Source: a virus
DNA length: 25,772 bases
Reading direction: 5' to 3' (one strand)
IMG/VR virus record: IMGVR_UViG_3300042455_001217
Location: 1-25,772 of that record
In this document: positions 13,951-20,764 of the stretch, piece by piece
Numbering within the stretch: position 1 is the first letter of the stretch
Layout of the letters: each line of letters begins with the position of its first letter
Position numbers and translations under genes: made by a program
Notes under the pieces: generated by a model
Told to the model about the DNA's origin: nothing
Seen by the model: only the letters and a program-made list of their open reading frames with translations
The model's database searches: none

Positions 13951-15849
13951 CAAACTCAGTCGCCAATAACCTGGTCCATAGTCTCCTGTGCTTCCCTTGT
14001 AGGGAAATGCTGTCCAGGTTTGATTTTGCCACTTATACCATTTCTGGCTAAAATTATTTTTCACAAACTGATCAGCCAGTGTGTTGATGCTATCAAATAC
14101 CAGCTGCCAGTTGTTGCCGTCATATTCAATTATATCATTGGGTTCCACAGGATAAACAAATGCAACATTGTTGCCAACATCTGCAAAACAATCCTGAGCC
14201 AGAACAATCTGCCAGCTACCGGCGCTCACAGCTAGTATGCTTGTGACTTGTAGGACCTGAGATGGACTCCCACTAGTCTGTAAAAAGCAGGGTCTATCCA
14301 ATTGCAACTGGGCTGTGGTGAGATTATCAATGGTGATAATTCTGGGATCTGTGGGATGTTTAGCAGCAATTTGGGCATGGGCGGTGGGTCTTGCTGTGAC
14401 CTCTCCCCAGGCAGCACTTGTTACAGCAATCTGATCACTCAGCAAATATCTTTGAGCAAAGGCAGCTGGTGCCAGGCCCTGTCCAGGAAACGCAGACTGT
14501 GGATTGATGATGGCTGTGAGTGGGTTCATGGTGGCTGTGGGCCAGGTGCTGGATATCACAGTCCAGTACATGAGATTTTGGTTAATGGGATGGTAGGCAG
14601 TGGTGCCTTGGATGTCACCACTGCGATCGTCCAGATTGTCACTGGTGAGCAGCATGAGCTCACTGCTGCCTCCTGGGCAATCCACAGTTTTGAGAGTGCC
14701 ATATTGATCTATCAACCTCCACCAGGCCAAGGTGCCACCAGGATAAGTGGTGGCTACAAATCCCAATCCCTCAATTTGGCTGCCAGTGATGTTGGCCAAA
14801 ACCAGGTCACCACCACTTAGGTTGATCAATTGCAGTTTGTTGGCCAGATTGATCAGCACACTGAGATTTTTGCCCTGAAACATGTTGCGCATCACATTGA
14901 TGAGATCATTTATGTTGTTGTTGGGCACTGTGATGGCCACACCGTTGACACTGAATGCAGCACCTGGTTGTAGCTGGGGCACTTGTGATCCTGTTATGAT
15001 GGTGGGCTGATGTTTCTCATCCACATCACTGCCACTGACTGTTCTCAAACTCAGTTCATAAAAGCCGTCACTTACCAGACTCACATGGATTCTGGCATTG
15101 TCAGGTGTGGTGATGTTTCTAGTAAGCAGATCAGTTTCTGTCCATTCCATGGTGGTGGGATCGTATGTGCCCTCATTGATGTTGGTGACAATCTGTTCAA
15201 TCATCTTGCTGTAGGTAACCAGAGCGGGAGGGTTGATCCACACAGGCACCTTGTATTCCACCGTCATGACATCAATGGGATTTTCTGTGCCTATGGGTAA
15301 ATTGCGGCTGGTCCAGGTGATGCCCTGAGGTTCTATTGTGCTGAACAGGGTCCAGTCCAGGGGATTGTTGCTGGTTTGTATGTCCACCATGCCATTAAAC
15401 AACACTTGTGTTTGTTCAAACAATTCCTCTTTTTGATTTAAATTGGTGGTCCAAAAATCCACATTCACACGCAGGGTAAACGGCACAGGCATGTATCTTT
15501 GCACAGTGTATCTGTTGCCTTGTGTGTTGAGATATTTTTGCTGACCTTCATCATAAGTGCGTTCTGCCACGTTCACAGTGCTCACCAGGCTGGGTGCAGC
15601 TCTACGTTCAGGGGCCAATTCCACATTGTTCACATACACACTAATAAAAGGTGCAGTGGGCATTTTGTTCTCACTGTTGCCAGTTATGATGGTTTCAGCA
15701 ATTCTGCTGGAGTCTCCATATCTACAAGGCACTCTCTTGAGACGGGGTGTACCATCATCATTTGTGCCTACACTCACACTGAAGTTGCTGAATGCTCTGA
15801 TAATTTGTATTCTGTAACTGCGCAGTTGGCCTGCAAAAAAATATTCCAT
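13948..15849 (-). CDS. 15: Proximal tail sheath stabiliser gp15, with large C-terminal extension
   Basis: A 633-residue tail completion protein. Residues 1-~225 follow the T4 gp15 layout: start MEYFFAGQLRSY compared with T4 FGYFYNSSFRRY, then RAFSNFSVSV, RVPCRYGDSSR, a MPVPFTLRVNVDFWT segment and VEYKVPVWINPPALV compared with T4 LTFEVNGWMYPPV. In T4, gp15 (272 residues) caps the sheath and tube and joins the tail to the neck. Here about 400 more residues follow, including SGGDLVLANITGSQIEGLGF and a C-terminus ending TAFPYKGSTGDYGPGYW, probably an added surface or decoration domain. It is downstream of gp14 on the same strand. The start is the ATG 4 nt after a TAAATA box, without a ribosome binding site. 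Confidence 0.78.
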   Translation of the reverse strand: MEYFFAGQLRSYRIQIIRAFSNFSVSVGTNDDGTPRLKRVPCRYGDSSRIAETIITGNSENKMPTAPFISVYVNNVELAPERRAAPSLVSTVNVAERTYDEGQQKYLNTQGNRYTVQRYMPVPFTLRVNVDFWTTNLNQKEELFEQTQVLFNGMVDIQTSNNPLDWTLFSTIEPQGITWTSRNLPIGTENPIDVMTVEYKVPVWINPPALVTYSKMIEQIVTNINEGTYDPTTMEWTETDLLTRNITTPDNARIHVSLVSDGFYELSLRTVSGSDVDEKHQPTIITGSQVPQLQPGAAFSVNGVAITVPNNNINDLINVMRNMFQGKNLSVLINLANKLQLINLSGGDLVLANITGSQIEGLGFVATTYPGGTLAWWRLIDQYGTLKTVDCPGGSSELMLLTSDNLDDRSGDIQGTTAYHPINQNLMYWTVISSTWPTATMNPLTAIINPQSAFPGQGLAPAAFAQRYLLSDQIAVTSAAWGEVTARPTAHAQIAAKHPTDPRIITIDNLTTAQLQLDRPCFLQTSGSPSQVLQVTSILAVSAGSWQIVLAQDCFADVGNNVAFVYPVEPNDIIEYDGNNWQLVFDSINTLADQFVKNNFSQKWYKWQNQTWTAFPYKGSTGDYGPGYWRLSL

Positions 15850-15853
15850 GTGT

Positions 15854-15859
15854 TATTTA
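15854..15859 (-). promoter_or_regulatory. Late promoter TTTAAATA for gp15
   Basis: TAAATA, then ACAC, then the ATG at 15849. The 4-nt spacing predicts a leaderless transcript if initiation follows the T4 rule. Confidence 0.5.
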
Positions 15860-15887
15860 AACAGTGTGTCAGCAATCACTGAGAAGA

Positions 15888-16988
15888 TCACACAATGTCT
15901 GGATCCAATTTGGCACCAACAGCAGTGCGAAGGTTCTGCCTCTCTGGTGCTGTGGTGCCATCTGTGTAGGTGGTGGTTGCTTTGTTGTTGATGAAACTGG
16001 CCAGCACTTTACCAGCTGGCAGCCAGTCACTTCTGTAATTGGTTTCCACCTTGGCCCATTTGCTTTTTTCTCTAACAAACAACACAGGTGGCACATAATC
16101 CACTCTCAGGAAATAGTCACCTGTGGCATAATCTGAGGGGAACACTGTGCCACTGGGCACTGGTTTGCTGTCGTTGGGTGGAATTCCATCACTGCTGAAC
16201 ACATCAGGCCGTTTGTTCAGGTCTTTTTGACTCACATAAAAATGCTGACTCTGATAATTTCTAAATGGCACTGCTGATTTTGCCAGGCCCAGAATAGCAT
16301 CGTTTATTTCCAGTTCTTTGTCATATGTGCTGCTGAGATCACCCACTGTGGGGATTTTGCCCATGCTGTCTGCCAACATCCCAGGAATGCCATCACCTCT
16401 GTCTGTGAGTTCCTGATTGAGTATGTCCTGATATTCCTGACTGTTGGTGAGAGGCTGGCATTTGACCCGCCACAAATGTGGCCACCAGGTGGGCCCAAAC
16501 CCTTCTGCTGGCTTGGTGCCTTCATCCACCGCATACCACTTGTTGGTGGGTTTGCCGTCCAGTGTGGTGGTGTCTCTCCAGTGCAGCACCTCAATCACAT
16601 CACCACTCATGAGCCGCCTGCCCAACTGACTTACCATGTCGTTGAGATGGAATGTGATGAATGTGGTATCACTGCTGAGAAACAAGCCAAACTGTTTGAG
16701 GTCAAATTCTGTGTCACTCACCATGTAGTGGCCCTTGAGACTGTAGACATCACCATCATATTTTCTATTGGGAATTTCCATGTTCACAAGATCAGCTATG
16801 GTGAGAACGTTGTCTTCGGGATTGGGAGTGGAGCCATAGGTTTCTGCCGGGCCCAGATATTTGTGGATATAGAATTCCGTGCCACCAATTCTGATGTATT
16901 CACTGGCCACACGATCCAGAAATTTGAAATCCTTGGACCTGGTTGCTGGTCCCTTCCAGAGAGTTAATGGAGGCATTTGTTCACTCAA
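15888..16988 (-). CDS. 14: Neck protein gp14-like
   Basis: A 366-residue virion protein that probably forms part of the neck joining head and tail. The layout agrees with gp14 of T4-like phages: an N-terminal block on residues 25-50 (RVASEYIRIGGTEFYIHKYL), then FDLKQFGLFLSSDTTFITFH and GRRLMSGDVIEVLHWRD, which correspond to the conserved 'KFGL...ITFTV...GDLIYFP' order, and a WWPHLWRVKCQPL strand. T4 gp14 has 256 residues. The extra length is at the C-terminus (proline-rich, with PVLFVREKSKW). The gene is first in the minus-strand run and is followed by gp15, as in T4, which supports the call. Sequence similarity to T4 itself is low, so the assignment is moderate. Confidence 0.65.
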   Translation of the reverse strand: MSEQMPPLTLWKGPATRSKDFKFLDRVASEYIRIGGTEFYIHKYLGPAETYGSTPNPEDNVLTIADLVNMEIPNRKYDGDVYSLKGHYMVSDTEFDLKQFGLFLSSDTTFITFHLNDMVSQLGRRLMSGDVIEVLHWRDTTTLDGKPTNKWYAVDEGTKPAEGFGPTWWPHLWRVKCQPLTNSQEYQDILNQELTDRGDGIPGMLADSMGKIPTVGDLSSTYDKELEINDAILGLAKSAVPFRNYQSQHFYVSQKDLNKRPDVFSSDGIPPNDSKPVPSGTVFPSDYATGDYFLRVDYVPPVLFVREKSKWAKVETNYRSDWLPAGKVLASFINNKATTTYTDGTTAPERQNLRTAVGAKLDPDIV

Positions 16989-17001
16989 TTAGTTTGTGGG
17001 A

Positions 17002-17007
17002 TATTTA
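17002..17007 (-). promoter_or_regulatory. Late promoter GTAAATA for the gp14-gp15 run
   Basis: The TAAATA core lies 13 nt before the gp14 ATG. It directly abuts the inverted repeat at 17008-17040. Confidence 0.5.
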
Positions 17008-17040
17008 CTGGTTTCATATGTTACAATTCTGTGAAACCAG
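17008..17040. repeat. 9-bp inverted repeat between divergent gp14 and pstS
   Basis: CTGGTTTCA (17008-17016) and TGAAACCAG (17032-17040) are perfect complements around a 15-nt spacer. Its left edge touches the gp14 late promoter and it lies upstream of pstS, so it could be an operator or a short terminator-like hairpin. There is no U-run on either side. Confidence 0.5.
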
Positions 17041-17061
17041 AGAAGGAATTTGACTGTGTAT

Positions 17062-17089
17062 TTGATATTCATTTAGGCTTGAGTAGATT
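17062..17089 (+). promoter_or_regulatory. Candidate sigma70-type promoter for pstS
   Basis: TTGATA (17062-17067), 16 nt, TAGATT (17084-17089). It lies 19 nt before the pstS ATG. It does not have the TGC/GG context of the promoters further right, so it is weaker evidence. Confidence 0.3.
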
Positions 17090-17108
17090 ATGTTAACGTG
17101 GAGATATC

Positions 17109-18116
17109 ATGAAATTGAAAAATACGATTTTGGCTGGACTCTTGGTGATAGCCACTTTGCCAGCACAGGCTCAAAGTATAGTAGGGGCTGGAGCAACTTT
17201 TCCCAACCCTTTGTATCAAAAATGGAGCATATTGGCAAAACCATCAGGTATAGATCTCAACTATCAGAGTATGGGGTCAGGTGCTGGTCAGAATCAGATC
17301 AAAAATAGAACTGTGGATTTTGGTGCAAGTGATGCACCTCTCAAGCAGGAAGATTTAACCAAGAACAATCTATTGCAGTTTCCCACAGTGATCGGCAGTT
17401 TAGTCATGGCAATCAACGTGCCTGGCATCAAAAACGATCAATTGAGACTCACTGGATCAATAGTTGCAGACATTTATTTGGGTAAAATCAAACGCTGGGA
17501 CGACCCTTTAATCCAAGCTATCAATCCTGGTATAAATCTGCCCAATCTACTAATAAGCCCCATTTATAGAGCAGATGGCAGTGGCACAACTTATGTTTAC
17601 ACCAGGTATCTTAATAATGTAAGCAAGGAGTGGCAAGAAAAAGTGGGGTCAGCAACTAGTGTCAAGTGGCCCACTGGTAGTGGTGCCAAGGGCAATGACG
17701 GAGTTAGTGCCAGCATCAAACAAGCTCCTGGTAGCATTGGATATGTGGAATTTGCATATGCCAAAATGGGAAATCTTGTTACCACACAGATGCAAAACAA
17801 AGACGGCAATTTTGTCCCCGCATCTGCGGAGAACTTCAGACAGGCGGCCCGTAATGCCAATTGGAATGTTCCAGGTATGGCTCCAGATCTCATCAACCAG
17901 CCAGGTAATACAAGTTGGCCAATTGTGAGTCCCACATTTGTGCTTGTGCCCTTGGATCCCAAAAATCCCATCAAGTCACAGACTGTGTTGAGATTTTTTG
18001 ACTGGGCAATGACACATGGTGATGCGGCTGCCCAAGAGCTGGACTATGTGCCCCTCCCACAGGAAGTCAAAGATTTGGTTAGACACACCTGGAAAGCCCG
18101 GGGTTTGGCCAACTAG
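17109..18116 (+). CDS. pstS: Periplasmic phosphate-binding protein PstS (phage auxiliary gene)
   Basis: A 335-residue phosphate-binding component of the host Pst ABC transporter. Residues 1-21 form a Sec signal peptide (two lysines, LAGLLVIATL core, cleavage after AQA). Phosphate-contacting segments are all present: GAGATFP (26-32), GSGAGQNQ, DFGASDAPL, and RADGSGTTY. Other family blocks are QFPTVIGSLV, YLGKIKRWDD, GSGAKGNDG, GSIGYVEFAYA and the end FFDWAM. The similarity to proteobacterial PstS is high. Cyanophages and pelagiphages carry pstS, which raises phosphate uptake during infection. GGAG sits 7 nt before the ATG. The gene is divergent from gp14. No convincing Pho box could be found, so its control by host PhoB is open. 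Confidence 0.95.
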   Translation: MKLKNTILAGLLVIATLPAQAQSIVGAGATFPNPLYQKWSILAKPSGIDLNYQSMGSGAGQNQIKNRTVDFGASDAPLKQEDLTKNNLLQFPTVIGSLVMAINVPGIKNDQLRLTGSIVADIYLGKIKRWDDPLIQAINPGINLPNLLISPIYRADGSGTTYVYTRYLNNVSKEWQEKVGSATSVKWPTGSGAKGNDGVSASIKQAPGSIGYVEFAYAKMGNLVTTQMQNKDGNFVPASAENFRQAARNANWNVPGMAPDLINQPGNTSWPIVSPTFVLVPLDPKNPIKSQTVLRFFDWAMTHGDAAAQELDYVPLPQEVKDLVRHTWKARGLAN

Positions 18117-18129
18117 CAATAGTTGGCCA
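18106..18129 (+). terminator. Hairpin at the pstS stop codon
   Basis: TGGCCAACTA (18106-18115) pairs perfectly with TAGTTGGCCA (18120-18129) over a GCAA tetraloop. The stop codon TAG lies in the 5' arm and loop. It lacks a U-run, so it may protect the 3' end or act as a weak terminator. Confidence 0.5.
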
Positions 18130-18241
18130 GCTAAACCTATTTGGAAAATGATTTATATTGTAGATGAATAAACCATGCTGGCCCTTTGCGGATGAAAATC
18201 GATTGCATGCTATCCTCAGTGACATGGACATCTAGATGATC

Positions 18242-18526
18242 TCATACTAGAGCACAGAGCAATGGCACACATGCAGGAGTTGTGCCATTGCTCATGCGCA
18301 GTGGCACATAGTGGTGATACCAGGCATGACTGCCTACACTCACATGCTCACCAATCAGGAAATTGTGCAGATGCACACCTGGCTGTGCTAAACCCTGTGT
18401 GATTTTTGGTTTATCAAACCCAGGATATTTGGCTACACAAAGAACTGGCCTGGCATGCAGATTCTGCTCACCAGTCATCAGGATCTTGCTGCTGTGAAAC
18501 TGGTTTACGGTGAATTCATCCGCCAT
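18242..18526 (-). CDS. Doubtful 94-aa hypothetical protein
   Basis: An intact frame (MADEFTVNQFHSSKIL... ending PLLCALV) of unusual composition, with many His and several Cys. There is no ribosome binding site or promoter before the ATG. The frame stays open upstream of the ATG to about 18588. The opposite strand, read in the same codon register, is also protein-like, so one of the two is a mirror of the other. I cannot tell which strand coded. Confidence 0.3.
   Translation of the reverse strand: MADEFTVNQFHSSKILMTGEQNLHARPVLCVAKYPGFDKPKITQGLAQPGVHLHNFLIGEHVSVGSHAWYHHYVPLRMSNGTTPACVPLLCALV
18257..18293. repeat. 13-bp perfect inverted repeat
   Basis: GAGCAATGGCACA (18257-18269) and TGTGCCATTGCTC (18281-18293) flank an 11-nt loop. 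No U-run follows on either strand, so a simple terminator is unlikely. Confidence 0.6.
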
Positions 18527-18600
18527 GTGAGCACATGGGACAGTGAGCAGATGCTGGATTACTGGCAGTTTATCATGCTGAGAAATTTTTCACAAAACGC

Positions 18601-18628
18601 TTGACACACACCCTAGATGTGCTACTAT
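18601..18628 (+). promoter_or_regulatory. Early promoter P1 (sigma70 type)
   Basis: TTGACA (18601-18606), 16 nt, TACTAT (18623-18628), with TGC directly before and GGGC after the -10 box. A start 6-7 nt later coincides with the ATG at 18635. Confidence 0.7.
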
Positions 18629-18634
18629 GGGCTC

Positions 18635-18973
18635 ATGAACAAGCCCACCCGCAAGAAGCGCAGCGACCGCAATCATGTGCTCTACAAGGCCACCGCACCC
18701 AACGGTGACTGCTATGTGGGGCTCACGGTTTGTGATCTCAGCCCCACCAAAAGTGTGCGTCGTCGCTGGATGAAGCACGTAAATCGTGCCTTGAACGACG
18801 GCAAGGATTGGGCACTGTGTGAGGCTATTCGCACCCTGGGTGCTGAGGGCTGGAAGCTGCAAGTGCTTGAGAAAGTTAGGGGAAAGGCTGCTGCCCATGC
18901 TAGGGAAGTTGAGCTGATAGCTCTGCTCAAGCCCTGCCTCAACACTGCCAAAACAGGCAAAAATAAGGGTTGA
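18635..18973 (+). CDS. Small GIY-YIG nuclease-family protein
   Basis: A 112-residue protein with the GIY-YIG layout. The first motif strand is HVLYKATAP (residues 14-22, 'GIY' position), the second is CYVGL (26-30, 'YIG' position). Then RRRW with the catalytic-type Arg (42-45), a helix, a strand WKLQVLEKV, the helix REVELIALL with the catalytic-type Glu (E91 or E93), and the final Asn in CLNTAKTG (N103). It lacks an extra DNA-binding domain, so it is the bare nuclease core. An upstream in-frame ATG at 18617 lies inside the promoter spacer and would not be transcribed from P1, hence the start at 18635, which would give a leaderless mRNA. Its role (homing, host DNA breakdown or repair) is open. 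Confidence 0.72.
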   Translation: MNKPTRKKRSDRNHVLYKATAPNGDCYVGLTVCDLSPTKSVRRRWMKHVNRALNDGKDWALCEAIRTLGAEGWKLQVLEKVRGKAAAHAREVELIALLKPCLNTAKTGKNKG

Positions 18974-18998
18974 CACGCCCCTGAGTTTATGCTAAATT
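18970..18998 (+). promoter_or_regulatory. Early promoter P2 (sigma70 type)
   Basis: TTGACA (18970-18975), 17 nt, TAAATT (18993-18998), with TGC before and GGGC after the -10 box. It overlaps the end of the GIY-YIG gene. Confidence 0.75.
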
Positions 18999-19022
18999 GG
19001 GCTCTTACATGGAGATCACACA

Positions 19023-19208
19023 ATGATTTACAAAACCTTGCTGCTGAATTTTCACCAGATCAAGTATGAGGGCACCAGCCTCAAACAAGCCAAGGCTGAG
19101 GCTATCAGGGCTGGGTTTGAGAGCGTGATCTATCAGGATGAGCAGCCCATTCTCAGCTACAGCCCTGTGGGCGGTTGGCGTGGGTTATCAATGTCATCAA
19201 TGGGTTAG
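19023..19208 (+). CDS. Small early protein, 61 aa
   Basis: A 61-residue protein of unknown function (MIYKTLLLNFHQIKYEG...). The centre has an amphipathic helix SLKQAKAEAIRAGFESV and then a strand-like QPILSYSPVGGW. GGAG at 19011-19014 is 8 nt before the ATG, and P2 lies 25 nt upstream. This promoter-ribosome binding site-ORF order supports a real gene. Confidence 0.65.
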   Translation: MIYKTLLLNFHQIKYEGTSLKQAKAEAIRAGFESVIYQDEQPILSYSPVGGWRGLSMSSMG

Positions 19209-19216
19209 CGTTCCAA

Positions 19217-19315
19217 CAAAATCAACAGGTTAGCTTCAAGAGCCCCATTCTCGTGGGGTTCGTGAAGATCCCTAGTGCTAGGATACTCTTGCCCAGCTGA
19301 GATTTTTTTGGATCC
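19217..19315 (+). terminator. Candidate termination region
   Basis: Short hairpins CCCCA-TTCTCG-TGGGG (near 19237-19252) and CCTAG-TG-CTAGG precede an uninterrupted T run at about 19303-19310. The stem next to the T-run is weak, so the call is tentative. Confidence 0.35.
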
Positions 19316-19328
19316 TGTCTGATTTTGG

Positions 19329-19356
19329 TTGACCAGAAGTCTGAACGTGCTATTAT
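19329..19356 (+). promoter_or_regulatory. Early promoter P3 (sigma70 type)
   Basis: TTGACC (19329-19334), 16 nt, TATTAT (19351-19356), with TGC before and GGC after the -10 box. Confidence 0.75.
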
Positions 19357-19382
19357 GGCATCACTGACAGAGAGTGGTGAAC

Positions 19383-19520
19383 ATGGCCAAGATCAACAAA
19401 TGCGATAAAGCCCGGATGGTGCTGTCGTGGATGGACAGCATGGACGAGCAGGGCCAGTTCACCAAGACCTGGGAGCAGGTGGTTGCTGAAGCCAAGGCTG
19501 CGCCCAAGAAGAAAAAATAA
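19383..19520 (+). CDS. Small early protein with lysine tail, 45 aa
   Basis: A 45-residue protein, MAKINKCDKARMVLSWMDSM at the start and PKKKK at the end. Trp, Met and acidic residues form an amphipathic middle. It lies 27 nt after P3, with only a weak purine-rich ribosome binding site (GAGAGTGGTG). It shares its MAK start and basic end with the next gene and may be a DNA- or polymerase-binding early peptide, but nothing proves this. Confidence 0.6.
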   Translation: MAKINKCDKARMVLSWMDSMDEQGQFTKTWEQVVAEAKAAPKKKK

Positions 19521-19539
19521 GATTCCCAGATTTTTTTGG

Positions 19540-19568
19540 TTGACAGATACCCTGGCCCCTGCTATAGT
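19540..19568 (+). promoter_or_regulatory. Early promoter P4 (sigma70 type)
   Basis: TTGACA (19540-19545), 17 nt, TATAGT (19563-19568), with TGC before and GGCC after the -10 box. A T-run just upstream (19531-19537) may end the previous transcript. Confidence 0.8.
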
Positions 19569-19597
19569 GGCCACATAGAAGCAAGGAGCACTAGACC

Positions 19598-20611
19598 ATG
19601 GCCAAGGTTACTGGCGTTGATCGTAAGCTGACTGAGATCCTCAACGGGGCCAGCAAGCCCAATTTTGCTCTGCTCAACTGCAACAGCGACAACTTCCAGA
19701 GCGATTATGGTCGTGCCCTGGACTGGATCCACCACAGTGTGGAAGATGATGAACTGGTGCGTGAGCTGATCACCTACCTGCAGTTCAGCAACCGCGCTGA
19801 TGATGTGGCGCTGGTGAAGATGCTGGATGGCGTGCAGACCAAGCTTCTGGGCAGCATCGCCTACTGCATCAACCGTGGTGCTGAACTGGCGCCCAAGAGC
19901 CTGCTGCGCATCACCAACACCCTGCAGGAAGCTCGCAACAAGGTTGTGGATGCTCCGGTTGCTGAGGGCTTTGAAGATCTGCCCGAAACTGCCAACAGCC
20001 GCAACATGGAGGCCTACAAGAGCTGCTACAGCCGCCTGGACAACCTGCGTGCCCTGGTGTGCAACGGCAAGCTGGCGCTCAAGGATGTGCATGACGAAGC
20101 CATGAAGATCCTGGAAGCGCATGGCGGCCTCAAGGCCAACATCCGCCGCAAGCTGGTGGACCACTACACGCAGAGCGTGGAAGAGGCGCAGGAAGACAAG
20201 GTGATCAAGACCTGGGTCAAGCCTCTGCAAGCGATCCTCAAGGCTGTGGGTGGTGTGGTCAAGGCTGACAAGGCCAAGAAGACTGCCAAGGCTGTGCCTG
20301 CTGTCAAGGCTGACAAGCCTGTGAAGGCCCCCAAGGTTGCCAAGCCTGTCAAGGGCAAGACTGTGAAGGCCACCAAGGTTGCCAAGAACACCAAGCCCGC
20401 CAAGGGCAAGGCCACCAAGACTGTCACCATCAAGCCCAAGCGCGATGCTGGTGTGCCCAGCGTGGCCAGCCAGGTGCGTGACCTGATCCGTGTGAACAAG
20501 AACAGCACGGACGAGCTGGGCATGGTGGAGATCGTGGTGCGTGAGCTGGGGCTCACCTCGCAGCGGGGCAAGAGCGTGGTGAAGGCATTCTGGGGCAATG
20601 TGAAGGCGTAA
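19598..20611 (+). CDS. Early protein with histone-H1-like Lys/Ala tail
   Basis: A 337-residue protein in three parts. Residues 1-~220 form a mostly helical domain that I do not recognise (for example DWIHHSVEDDELVRELITYL and SLLRITNTLQEARNKVV). Residues ~220-282 are a Lys/Ala/Pro/Val-rich stretch of repeats (KAPKVAKPVKGKTVKATKVA), as in histone H1 and bacterial H1-like proteins, and should bind nucleic acid without sequence preference. Residues 287-337 form a small conserved-looking helical domain (SQVRDLIRVNKNS, then RELGLTSQRGKSVVKAF). AAGGAG at 19583-19588 precedes the ATG and P4 is just upstream. Possible roles are host nucleoid takeover or DNA protection. The codon use is richer in G/C than in the late genes. 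Confidence 0.75.
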   Translation: MAKVTGVDRKLTEILNGASKPNFALLNCNSDNFQSDYGRALDWIHHSVEDDELVRELITYLQFSNRADDVALVKMLDGVQTKLLGSIAYCINRGAELAPKSLLRITNTLQEARNKVVDAPVAEGFEDLPETANSRNMEAYKSCYSRLDNLRALVCNGKLALKDVHDEAMKILEAHGGLKANIRRKLVDHYTQSVEEAQEDKVIKTWVKPLQAILKAVGGVVKADKAKKTAKAVPAVKADKPVKAPKVAKPVKGKTVKATKVAKNTKPAKGKATKTVTIKPKRDAGVPSVASQVRDLIRVNKNSTDELGMVEIVVRELGLTSQRGKSVVKAFWGNVKA

Positions 20612-20717
20612 GCCTTCACCACTCCCTGCACACTCCGTACAACACAAGCTCAAAATCTGGAATCTCTCTCAAGTGCTCTCCGCCTCAAACAACTCGATTA
20701 CCGTAAAGAGGGCCGCC

Positions 20718-20753
20718 ATGACGACTCAGACCACACAAGCGGCCAGCATCTAA
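20718..20753 (+). CDS. Possible leader peptide before the Gp88-like gene
   Basis: A tiny frame, MTTQTTQAASI, has a good ribosome binding site (AAAGAGGG) and ends 11 nt before the ATG of the next gene. No promoter of the P1-P6 type precedes it. It may be a translational leader or chance. Confidence 0.3.
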   Translation: MTTQTTQAASI

Positions 20754-20764
20754 GAGGTTGATAC

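Larger units (their letters stand above)
18117..18600. other. Poorly explained stretch between pstS and the early module
   Basis: About 480 nt without a convincing gene. It holds the hairpin after pstS, a 13-bp perfect inverted repeat (18257-18293), a minus-strand open frame (18242-18526) without a ribosome binding site, and in the codon-aligned antisense frame a protein-like reading that is broken by TAG (18233, 18248) and TAA (18389) and ends at TGA 18602-18604. A 23-codon + frame starts at 18164. None has clear supporting signals. It could be a decayed gene. Confidence 0.5.

Noticed and set aside
16989-17108. Pho box upstream of pstS
   Set aside because: Only partial half-sites (such as TTTCATA and TATTCAT) with wrong spacing could be found. 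They are not better than chance in AT-rich DNA.
18164-18604. Recoded gene with TAG read as an amino acid
   Set aside because: TAG is used as a normal stop by pstS and the CCA enzyme, a TAA also interrupts the frame, and no suppressor tRNA is seen.
19562-20653. 363-codon minus-strand open frame
   Set aside because: It is the antisense of the H1-like gene. The Leu/Gly-rich repeats arise from the Lys/Ala/Pro codons on the other strand. There is no promoter or ribosome binding site.
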